Origin: Myxococcales bacterium | GTDB taxonomy: Bacteria > Myxococcota_A > Polyangia > Polyangiales > JADJMO01 | Assembly (NCBI GenBank): GCA_021783935.1 | Contig: JAJXTK010000343.1 | Span: 1-6,984 of the forward strand | DNA length: 6,984 nt | Direction: 5' to 3' | Shown here: positions 1 through 6,380 of the stretch, piece after piece | How the letters are laid out: each line of letters opens with the position of its first letter | Position numbering within the stretch: the first letter of the stretch is position 1 | Notes under the pieces: generated by a model | Database searches by the model: none | Seen by the model: only the letters and a program-made list of their open reading frames with translations | Told to the model about the DNA's origin: nothing | Made by a program: the position numbers and the translations under genes

Positions 1-585
1 GGCAAGAGCACGCCCATGTACCTGCTCGGCTGCCTCGACACGCCTACCGAGGGCACCTACGAGCTCGCGGGCAACGACGTCGCGGCGCTCTCGGACGCCG
101 CGCTCGCCGCGCTCCGAAACGAGTTCATCGGCTTCGTCTTCCAGGCCTTCAACCTGCTGCCGCGCACCAGCGCCCTCGAGAACGTCGCGCTGCCCCTGCG
201 CTACGCCGGCGTGTCGCTGCGCGATCGGCGCGCGCGGGCCCGCGAGGCGCTCGAGCGCGTCGGGCTCGGCGCGCGCGTCGAGCACCCCCCCGAGCGGATG
301 TCGGGCGGCGAGCGCCAGCGCGTGGCGATCGCGCGCGCGATCGTCTCGCGGCCATCGCTGCTGCTGTGCGACGAGCCCACGGGCAACCTCGATCGGCGCG
401 TCGGGCGCGAGATCATGGGGATCTTCGAGCGCCTCAACGCCGAGGACGGCGTGACCGTCATCGTCGTCACGCACGACCCCGAGCTCGCGGCCCGCACCCA
501 TCGCAACATCGAGCTCGTCGACGGCGAGATCGTCTACGACGGCCCGCCGCCGCGCGGGGAGGGCGCGCGCGTCGCCAGCGCGTGA
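1..585 (+). CDS. ABC transporter ATP-binding protein, MacB/LolD/YknY type (5' truncated)
   Basis: This is the nucleotide-binding subunit of an ABC transporter and would power the permease encoded just downstream. The window opens in frame at the end of Walker A (GKST, codons 1-4), so about 40 N-terminal codons of a family about 230 aa long are missing; 194 codons remain. The ATG at 16 is internal, not a start. Visible landmarks are the Q-loop (FVFQAFNLLP, about residues 45-54), the signature MSGGERQRVAIARA (about 100-113), Walker B with its catalytic glutamate (LLLCDEPTGNLD, about 120-131) and the H-loop histidine in VVTHDPEL. The GCLDTPTEG stretch after Walker A and the CDEPTGNLD motif are typical of the MacB/LolD/YknY branch. 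One oddity is that the residue right after GKST is proline, where family members usually have leucine. The stop lies 10 nt before the permease ATG, so the two genes are almost certainly co-transcribed. The transported substrate cannot be read from the sequence. Confidence 0.93.
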   Translation, partial: GKSTPMYLLGCLDTPTEGTYELAGNDVAALSDAALAALRNEFIGFVFQAFNLLPRTSALENVALPLRYAGVSLRDRRARAREALERVGLGARVEHPPERMSGGERQRVAIARAIVSRPSLLLCDEPTGNLDRRVGREIMGIFERLNAEDGVTVIVVTHDPELAARTHRNIELVDGEIVYDGPPPRGEGARVASA

Positions 586-589
586 GGAG
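584..589 (+). promoter_or_regulatory. Ribosome-binding site of the MacB-like permease
   Basis: GAGGAG sits 6 nt upstream of the ATG at 596 and overlaps the TGA of the ATPase gene (583-585). It fixes the permease start and implies coupled translation of the pair. Confidence 0.7.
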
Positions 590-595
590 CTCATC

Positions 596-1801
<1,206 letters not shown>

Positions 1802-1806
1802 GCCGG

Positions 1807-2550
1807 TCAGACCTGCATCGGCCCCTCGGCGGTGCCCGTGATGAACTGGCGGACGACCGGGTCGTCGGTGTTCTTGAAGTCGTCGCGGGTGCCGATCTTC
1901 TTGAGCTTGGTCTGGTAGACCATCGCGATGCGATCGGCGATCGAGAAGATCGACACCAGATCGTGGCTCACCACGATGCTCGTGACGCCGAGCTTGTCGG
2001 AGAGCTCGCGGATGAGGCGATCGACGCGCCGGGCGCTCACCGGATCGAGCGAGGTCGTCGGCTCGTCGAAGAGCACGTAGCGCGGCTCCAAGGTCAGCGC
2101 GCGGGCGATCGCCACGCGCTTGCGCATGCCGTCGCCGAGCTCCGCCGGGTACTTCTCGCCGAACTCCTCCATGTGCACGACCTCGAGGCGCTGGTGCGCC
2201 TCGGCGAGCGCGTCCTTCACGCTGAGGCCCTTGTGCTTGCGGAGCGGCAGCGCCACGTTCTCGACGCAGGTCATCGAGTCGAAGAGGGTCGAGTGCTGGA
2301 ACACCATCGCGACCTTCTTGCGGACTCGATAGAACGCCTCCTCGCTCAGCTGCGCGATGTCCTCGCCGTCGAGGAGCACCTCCCCCTCGTCGGGCTTGAG
2401 CAGGCCGACCAGGTGCTTGATGCACACGCTCTTGCCCGCGCCCGACGCGCCGATGATGAAGAACACCTCGCCGTCGTGCACGTCGAAGCTCACGTCGTTG
2501 AGGACCGTCTTCGGTCCGAAGGACTTCTTGAGGTGCCGGAACTGGATCAT
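1807..2550 (-). CDS. mlaF: MlaF-like phospholipid/Mce-transport ATP-binding protein
   Basis: This is a 247-aa ABC ATPase that would energise the two MlaE-like permeases encoded immediately upstream. In Mla/Mce systems this subunit drives lipid movement between the inner membrane and a periplasmic MCE ring. Landmarks are Walker A GASGAGKS (34-41), the Q-loop glutamine at 85 (MVFQHSTLFDSMT), Walker B YVLFDEPTTSLDP (158-170, catalytic Glu163) and the H-loop His196 (VSHDL). The stretches MTCVENVALPLR and DEPTTSLDP are typical of MlaF/Ttg2A proteins. The signature loop is unusual: residues 138-142 read LGDGM instead of LSGG(Q/M), so the serine that normally contacts the ATP gamma-phosphate is glycine. 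The ATG at 2550 is the only plausible start in this frame after the mlaE2 stop; no clear Shine-Dalgarno precedes it. It is the last gene of the minus-strand operon, and its stop is 5 nt from the stop of the convergent MacB-like permease. No mlaD, mlaB or mlaC follows it. Confidence 0.9.
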   Translation of the reverse strand: MIQFRHLKKSFGPKTVLNDVSFDVHDGEVFFIIGASGAGKSVCIKHLVGLLKPDEGEVLLDGEDIAQLSEEAFYRVRKKVAMVFQHSTLFDSMTCVENVALPLRKHKGLSVKDALAEAHQRLEVVHMEEFGEKYPAELGDGMRKRVAIARALTLEPRYVLFDEPTTSLDPVSARRVDRLIRELSDKLGVTSIVVSHDLVSIFSIADRIAMVYQTKLKKIGTRDDFKNTDDPVVRQFITGTAEGPMQV

Positions 2551-2585
2551 CGGGGGGCGCGCGCGGGTTCGTCGGGGGCGGTCGA

Positions 2586-3440
2586 TCAGCTGCTCGGGAA
2601 GAGCGCGAGCCCCGCGGCCGAGATGAAGAAGTTCAGGATGATGACGGCGAGCGAGCTGTTGACCACGGCGCGCGTGGTCGCCCAGCCGACCCCCTCGGAG
2701 CCGCCGAAGGTCGACAGCCCCGAGTGCGAGCTCACGATCGGGATCGCCGCGCCGTAGGCGACGCACTTGGTGAGGCCGACGACCAGATCGCCGGCGCTCA
2801 CCATCGAGGTGTTCGCGAAGGTGCGCGGCAGCACGCCGAAGAACGACCACGCCGTGAGCAGCCCCGCCAGCCAGGCGATGAGGCAGCTCCAGATGATGAC
2901 CGCCGTAGTCGCGACGATGCCCGCCTTGAAGCGCGGCACCACGAGGTACTCGATCGGATCGGCCGCGCACATGCGAAGCGCGTCGACCTGCTCGGTCACG
3001 ACCATCGAGCCGATCTCCGCCGCGATGCCGGCGCCGACGCGCGTCGCCAGCATGAGCGCGCCGATCGACGCCGCGAAGTCGCGCACGAGCAGTTGCAGGT
3101 ACTGGGCGCCGAGCAGGCTCAGGTCCGGGATGATGCGCTTGCTCTGCTCGCCCGCCTGGAAGACGAGGATCATCCCGAAGAAGCCCATGAACACGGTCAG
3201 GAAGAAGACCGAGTTGTTCCCCTGCTCGTAGACCTGCTGCGCGAACGCGCCCTTCTCGCGGCGCCCGTAGACCGAGAAGTAGATGGTGCGCACGAACACC
3301 GAGTAGAGCTCTCGCGCCATGCGCAGCCCGTCGAAGAAGGCCGCGCCGAGCTGGTAGAAGACGCCGCGATCGTCGGGGTGGACGAGCGGCTCCTCGGCGG
3401 GCTCCGGGTGCTCTTGCGACTGCGAGGTGCCGGCCGACAT
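2586..3440 (-). CDS. mlaE: MlaE/YrbE-family permease, second paralogue
   Basis: This is a 284-aa integral inner-membrane permease of the MlaE/YrbE family (DUF140), the membrane subunit of Mla/Mce lipid transporters. The family hallmark, AEIGSMVVTEQ followed by VDALRM and then DPIEYLVVPR, spans residues 141-170 and is the cytoplasmic coupling segment that meets the ATPase. Hydrophobic segments lie at about 78-95, 122-137, 172-202, 217-240 and 256-280. The first 30 residues form a polar, Glu/Asp/Pro-rich tail absent from the other permease, followed by an amphipathic stretch. The segment just before RVGAG reads RDFAAS where its partner and most family members have REIGP-like residues, so the two copies are diverged rather than a recent duplication. 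The start is set by a TGATG overlap: the ATG at 3440 shares one base with the mlaE1 stop, implying translational coupling. The stop is followed by a 35-nt gap to mlaF. It is probably a heterodimer partner of the upstream permease. Confidence 0.9.
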   Translation of the reverse strand: MSAGTSQSQEHPEPAEEPLVHPDDRGVFYQLGAAFFDGLRMARELYSVFVRTIYFSVYGRREKGAFAQQVYEQGNNSVFFLTVFMGFFGMILVFQAGEQSKRIIPDLSLLGAQYLQLLVRDFAASIGALMLATRVGAGIAAEIGSMVVTEQVDALRMCAADPIEYLVVPRFKAGIVATTAVIIWSCLIAWLAGLLTAWSFFGVLPRTFANTSMVSAGDLVVGLTKCVAYGAAIPIVSSHSGLSTFGGSEGVGWATTRAVVNSSLAVIILNFFISAAGLALFPSS

Positions 3441-4249
3441 CACGCGCTCAGGAAGCTGATGAAGTAGTCGAGCACGAAGATGCTCGCCGCGCTGACGACG
3501 ACCGTCGCGTTGACGGCGCGGCCGACGCCCGGCGCGCCGCCCGACACATTCAGGCCGAAGTAGCAGCTCGAGAGCCCGATCATCGCGCCGAAGAAGACCG
3601 ACTTGACCAGCCCGTGCGCGACGTCGCCGAAGTGCAAGAGCCCCGAGGTGAGGCCGTTGTAGAAGACGCGCGGCTCGACGCCGAGCAGCGGGCCGGCCGA
3701 GTAGGCGGCGCCCAGGAGCGCGAGGAAGTCGGCGACGAGCGTCGAGCAGAAGAGGGTGATCACCACGGCGAGGAAGCGCGGCGCGACGAGGTAGCCGATC
3801 GGATCGATCGCGAGCGCGCGCAGGGCGTCGATCTGCTCGGTGACGGTCATGGTGCCGAGCTCGGCGGCGTTGTTCGCGCCGACGCGCCCGCTGATCATCA
3901 GCGCGGTGAGCAGCGGGCCGATCTCGCGCAGCGTGCCGAAGCCGGCGCCCCAGCCGATGAGCCCGAAGGCCTGGTATCGCTGCACCAAGGGAGCGGCCTG
4001 GATGACCATGATCGCGCCCGTGAAGAGCGCGGTGACCGCGACGATGGGGACCGATTTGACCCCCATCTTGTGGAGGTTCACGACGAGCTGACGGCCGTCG
4101 AACCGCGGCGGCACGACGCGCGCGAGGATGCGCGCGAGCATCACGCTGAAGCCGCCGACCAGCTCGGAGATGCCCAGGAACGAGGCGCCCGTCCGCTCGA
4201 CGACCCCCTTCTCCTTGACCTCGTCGCCGAGGACCGAGCCGCCCGACAT
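3440..4249 (-). CDS. mlaE: MlaE/YrbE-family permease, first paralogue
   Basis: This 269-aa inner-membrane permease of the MlaE/YrbE family is the first gene of the minus-strand lipid-transport set. Residues 25-50 form an amphipathic interfacial stretch (ELVGGFSVMLARILARVV). Hydrophobic segments lie at about 67-88, 112-125, 155-182, 212-230 and 245-266. The family core runs from REIGPLLTALM (108-118) through SGRVGANNAAELGTM and TVTEQIDALRAL to DPIGYLVAPR, ending at 158. These are the residues most conserved in MlaE, where the channel passes phospholipid between the MCE partner and the membrane. The ATG at 4249 (MSGGSVLGDEV) is chosen because it gives normal family length. The frame stays open to an ATG at 4396, but those extra 49 codons would translate the intergenic repeat (SPSPALRGRAGVGA) and are almost certainly non-coding. 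No strong Shine-Dalgarno is visible at 4249. The gene ends in a one-base TGATG overlap with mlaE2. Confidence 0.9.
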   Translation of the reverse strand: MSGGSVLGDEVKEKGVVERTGASFLGISELVGGFSVMLARILARVVPPRFDGRQLVVNLHKMGVKSVPIVAVTALFTGAIMVIQAAPLVQRYQAFGLIGWGAGFGTLREIGPLLTALMISGRVGANNAAELGTMTVTEQIDALRALAIDPIGYLVAPRFLAVVITLFCSTLVADFLALLGAAYSAGPLLGVEPRVFYNGLTSGLLHFGDVAHGLVKSVFFGAMIGLSSCYFGLNVSGGAPGVGRAVNATVVVSAASIFVLDYFISFLSA

Positions 4250-4293
4250 GCGGCGGCCACCGTACCACGCCGCCGCCGCGCTCGTCGTTTCCG

Positions 4294-4299
4294 GAGCTA
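4294..4299 (-). promoter_or_regulatory. Possible extended -10 element upstream of mlaE1
   Basis: Reading the minus strand, TGC followed by TAGCTC resembles an extended -10 (TGn plus TAnnnT-like). It lies about 45 nt before the mlaE1 ATG, between the repeat and the gene. No convincing -35 is seen at the expected distance, so this is weak. It resembles the TAGC(A/T)T cores found upstream of the two plus-strand genes at 5128 and 6381. Confidence 0.25.
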
Positions 4300-4329
4300 G
4301 CACTACTGCCCGAGATTCCTCGACGACGG

Positions 4330-4437
4330 CCCCCACCCCAGCCCTCCCCCGCAGTGCGGGGGAGGGAGATTCGTCGGAGTTTTTTGGGCTCTGCACCCTT
4401 CCCTCGCACCGCGGGGGAAGGGCCGGGGATGGGGGCT
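4330..4437. repeat. REP/BIME-like double-hairpin intergenic repeat
   Basis: This element of about 108 bp lies between trmL and mlaE1. It contains two hairpins. The first is perfect: 12-bp arms CCCTCCCCCGCA and TGCGGGGGAGGG around one base (4342-4366). The second has arms CCCTTCCCTCGC and GCGGGGGAAGGG around ACC with one mismatch (4396-4422). The outer parts are also inverted copies of each other: CCCCCACCCCAGCCCTCCC at the left matches the reverse complement of the right end with a few differences. The element is therefore two inverted modules separated by an AT-richer linker with a run of six T (4380-4385). Its translation gives the familiar spurious peptides SPSPALRGRAGVGA and PALPRSAGEG, which recur when such dispersed repeats are read as protein. 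It is probably a mobile, RAYT-type or otherwise dispersed palindromic repeat. It may stabilise or attenuate the trmL-to-mla transcript, but that is inference. Confidence 0.8.
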
Positions 4438-4474
4438 GTTCAGGCCGGTCGGGGCCGAATTCGGGGCAGTCGTG

Positions 4475-5017
4475 CTAGGTGAGCGCGCCGGCGCGCCGGA
4501 GGCACTCGTAGACGGCGATCGCGACCGCGTTGGCGAGGTTGTGCGAGCGGACGCCCCCGCTGGTCGGGATCGCCAGGGAGGTGTCGGCGTGGGCGTCGAC
4601 CAGCTCGCGCGGGAGGCCGACCGACTCGCGCCCGAAGATCAAGGCGTCGCCGGGCCGCGGCCCCTCCCCGTCGCGCAGCGTGAACAGGTTGCGGCCGGCG
4701 TGGGCGGTGAAGACCCAACGCCGGGCGCCGGCGGGGGCCTCGCGGGCGTGGGCGTGCGAGAAATGCGCGAAGTCAAGCTCGCGGCGGACGTCGACGAGGT
4801 GCCAATAATCGAGCCCGGCGCGCCGCACCGCCTGGGCGTCGAGGCGGAATCCGAGCGGCCCCACCAGGTGCATCGGCGAGCATGTCGCGGCGCACAGGCG
4901 GGCCACGTTCCCGGTATTCGGCGGGATTTCCGGTTCGACGAGCACGACGTGGAAGGGCGGGACGAGCGCAGGCACGCGCAGGCGTGTGTCGATCGGCGGG
5001 TCGGGGTTCGGGTCCAT
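4475..5017 (-). CDS. trmL: tRNA (cytidine/uridine-2'-O-)-methyltransferase TrmL
   Basis: TrmL is a SPOUT-fold enzyme that uses S-adenosylmethionine to methylate the 2'-hydroxyl of the wobble nucleotide 34 of certain leucine tRNAs, acting in the cytoplasm as a dimer. The 180-aa product has all family motifs. The N-terminal strand and motif 1 are VVLVEPEIPPNTGNVARLCA (24-43). PLGFRLD and RRAGLDYW follow at 54-72, motif 2 is LIFGRESVGLP (126-136), and motif 3 is IPTSGGVRSHNLANAVAIAV (150-169). The last two build the trefoil-knot cofactor site. E. coli TrmL has 157 residues; here about 20 residues precede the usual start. The ATG at 5017 has only a short AGG at about -8. A GTG at codon 15 or a start near PPFHVV would give a more typical N-terminus, so the exact start is uncertain. 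It is transcribed toward mlaE1, with 225 nt and a palindromic repeat between them. Confidence 0.93.
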   Translation of the reverse strand: MDPNPDPPIDTRLRVPALVPPFHVVLVEPEIPPNTGNVARLCAATCSPMHLVGPLGFRLDAQAVRRAGLDYWHLVDVRRELDFAHFSHAHAREAPAGARRWVFTAHAGRNLFTLRDGEGPRPGDALIFGRESVGLPRELVDAHADTSLAIPTSGGVRSHNLANAVAIAVYECLRRAGALT

Positions 5018-5018
5018 C

Positions 5019-5048
5019 TTGACCTGGTCGGCCGCCCCCCTTTAGCTT
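5019..5048 (+). promoter_or_regulatory. Candidate promoter of the outer-membrane protein gene
   Basis: TTGACC (5019-5024, five of six matches to the sigma-70 -35 consensus) is followed after 18 nt by TAGCTT (5043-5048), which keeps the most conserved T, A and final T of a -10. Initiation would fall near 5055, giving a leader of about 70 nt before the ATG at 5128. The -35 lies directly upstream of the trmL start codon, so the elements of the two divergent genes interleave. It is the best sigma-70-like match I saw in the window, but it is unproven. Confidence 0.42.
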
Positions 5049-5067
5049 CGATCGACAGCGGTGTCCG
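5039..5067 (-). promoter_or_regulatory. Candidate trmL promoter
   Basis: On the minus strand CGGACA (5067-5062, four of six matches to TTGACA) is followed after 17 nt by TAAAGG (5044-5039). Initiation would fall near 5032, about 15 nt before the trmL ATG. The -10 overlaps the -10 of the opposing promoter proposed for the barrel gene. This is a pattern match only. Confidence 0.3.
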
Positions 5068-5108
5068 CCGCGCTGTTGCGGCGGCGCGCGCTCGCCTCGC
5101 GTCGGCGA
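5065..5108 (+). other. Two small GC hairpins in the leader of the barrel gene
   Basis: CCGCCGC and GCGGCGG pair perfectly around the 6-nt loop GCTGTT (5065-5084). TCGCC and GGCGA pair around 7 nt (5092-5108). Both fall between the proposed transcription start and the ribosome-binding site, so they could structure the leader. Such short GC stems also arise by chance in DNA of this composition, and no T run follows either one. Confidence 0.3.
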
Positions 5109-5114
5109 AGGGTC

Positions 5115-5119
5115 GAGGG
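5115..5119 (+). promoter_or_regulatory. Ribosome-binding site of the barrel gene
   Basis: GAGGG ends 8 nt before the ATG at 5128. It supports that start over the in-frame ATG at 5155, which has no comparable site. Confidence 0.6.
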
Positions 5120-5127
5120 TTCCCCGG

Positions 5128-6246
5128 ATGATCGGTTCGGCAGCGAAGTGGGCGATGCGTTCCTCGGCTCCGGTGGCGGCGTCGCTCGTCGCCGGCGCCC
5201 TCACGCTCGCACCGATGGCCGCCTCGGCGAACCCGATGGATCTCGCCCCAGAGCGCCTGACGAAGACCCAGTGCGACCCCGCCTCGGCGAGCCCCTGCGG
5301 CACCATCCCCAGCAACCAGTTCACCCCGGACAACGCCGCGTGGGCCAGGCTCGTCTCGCAGTACGCGATGGCGATCGCGCCGAACCCGATGCACCCGGCG
5401 CGCACCACCGGCTACGGAGGCTTCGAGCTCTCGCTCTTCGGCACGGTCACCACCGTCGACAACGGCGCCGACTGGATGAAGCGAGGCACCGAGGGGGCCA
5501 TCGCCGGCGGCAAGTACCCGAGCAGCAACGCGAACCCCGACGGCGTCCTGCAGGTCTACGGCGTCAGCGGCCGCAAGGGGCTCCCCTACGGCTTCGAGCT
5601 CGAGGGCTCGGTCGGCTACATGGCCAACACCGAGCTCGTGGTCATGGGCGGCGGCGTCCGCTGGGCGATCCTCGAGGGGTTCCGCACCGGCGCGCTCGGC
5701 TACCTCCCCGACATCTCCATCGGCGGCTACGTCAACACGCTGACCGGCACCCAGAAGGTCAAGATCACCGTGCCGTCGGCCGACGCGGAGGCCTCGTACG
5801 CGATCACGCTCGCCAAGCAGGTCGTCTTCCAGCCGTACGTCGGCTTCCAGCTGCTGTGGATCGACGCCGACTCCGGCGTCGTCGACGCGACCCCCGGCAC
5901 CAACGTGCTGTCGAACTGCAACGCGCGCCCGCCGACGCCCAGCGAGATGTCCGGCGGCTACGACGGGCAGATGATCTGCCAGCACAGGAACCCCGACGGC
6001 ACCTACGGCCCGGCCACGCAGGCGGACAACAACGCCAAGCTCGACGTCAACAACAACATGGTCTTCCAGAACGTGCGCTTCCGCCGGCAGCGCCTGTTCG
6101 TGGGCACCGCGCTGCGCTACGAGCTCATCGATGTGATCTTGCACGCGTCGTTCGACGTCGCGTCGCCCGAGTCCGGCGGCGACTCGCGCATCGCGGGGCT
6201 CGCCACGCAGATGACCTTCGGGGCGATGATCGGCACCTCCTGGTGA
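5128..6246 (+). CDS. Secreted, probable outer-membrane beta-barrel protein of unknown function
   Basis: I do not recognise a named family. The 372-aa product has a clear Sec signal peptide: basic residues within the first 11, a hydrophobic core at about 14-30 (APVAASLVAGALTLAPM) and a likely signal peptidase I cut after AASA at residue 34. There is no lipobox cysteine. The mature protein is rich in Gly, Asn, aromatic residues and alternating hydrophobic/polar segments that look like beta strands, for example FELSLFGTVTTV (99-110), YGFELEGSVGYM (154-165), DISIGGYVNTLTG (195-207), QVVFQPYVGFQLLWIDA (231-247) and QRLFVGTALRYELIDVILHA (321-340). It ends MTFGAMIGTSW, with a C-terminal aromatic residue as in many BAM substrates. 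Four cysteines occur in two close pairs (49/57 and 264/284), the second pair in a long, Pro/Asn-rich apparent loop (about 251-310). An outer-membrane channel or structural barrel is inferred. It stands alone between trmL (divergent) and a helical-repeat gene. Confidence 0.75.
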   Translation: MIGSAAKWAMRSSAPVAASLVAGALTLAPMAASANPMDLAPERLTKTQCDPASASPCGTIPSNQFTPDNAAWARLVSQYAMAIAPNPMHPARTTGYGGFELSLFGTVTTVDNGADWMKRGTEGAIAGGKYPSSNANPDGVLQVYGVSGRKGLPYGFELEGSVGYMANTELVVMGGGVRWAILEGFRTGALGYLPDISIGGYVNTLTGTQKVKITVPSADAEASYAITLAKQVVFQPYVGFQLLWIDADSGVVDATPGTNVLSNCNARPPTPSEMSGGYDGQMICQHRNPDGTYGPATQADNNAKLDVNNNMVFQNVRFRRQRLFVGTALRYELIDVILHASFDVASPESGGDSRIAGLATQMTFGAMIGTSW

Positions 6247-6251
6247 CGCCT

Positions 6252-6265
6252 CCGCCGATCGGCGG
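6252..6265. repeat. 14-bp perfect palindrome after the barrel gene
   Basis: CCGCCGATCGGCGG starts 5 nt after the stop codon at 6244-6246. As RNA it could form a 5-bp stem with a GATC loop. No T tract follows, so it is at best a weak or Rho-assisted 3' end. The rest of 6247-6380 holds only short imperfect inverted repeats (for example TGGTC-G-GACCA at 6296-6306) and the promoter-like element at 6343-6371. Confidence 0.35.
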
Positions 6266-6342
6266 GCGCGCGTCCGGGGGATCGCGACGCCCAACTGGTC
6301 GGACCAACGAGCCATCAAGGAGACGTCAGGACCAGGCGTCTG

Positions 6343-6371
6343 GCGACACGTCCCGCCGCTTGCGCTAGCAT
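6343..6371 (+). promoter_or_regulatory. Candidate promoter directly before the gene at 6381
   Basis: GCGACA (6343-6348, four of six to TTGACA) is followed after 17 nt by TAGCAT (6366-6371, four of six to TATAAT). Initiation would be expected around 6378, only about 3 nt before the ATG at 6381. If real, this gives a leaderless or nearly leaderless mRNA. It rests on pattern matching only. Confidence 0.35.
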
Positions 6372-6380
6372 CCGCCGGAG

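Noticed and set aside
4342..4385. Hairpin followed by six T as a Rho-independent terminator
   Set aside because: The T run is 13 nt past the stem and lies on the plus strand, where no gene ends. On the minus strand, the direction of trmL and mla transcription, the same run is A, so it cannot terminate trmL in the standard way.
4330..4437. CRISPR array or insertion-sequence end
   Set aside because: There are only two inverted modules, with no regular direct repeats and spacers, no transposase, and no target duplication bordering the element. A short AGATTC(C/G)TCG direct repeat (4313-4322, 4367-4376) does not flank it.
5155..5157. Alternative ATG start for the barrel protein, giving a shorter signal peptide
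   Set aside because: The signal peptide would look fine, but the GAGGG site is placed for 5128 and none is seen before 5155. It is kept only as a minor alternative.
4639..6318. Long minus-strand open frame (about 560 codons) across trmL and opposite the barrel gene
   Set aside because: It overlaps trmL in another frame and the barrel gene on the opposite strand. The composition is shadow-like (Arg/Val/Asp/His), with no motif.
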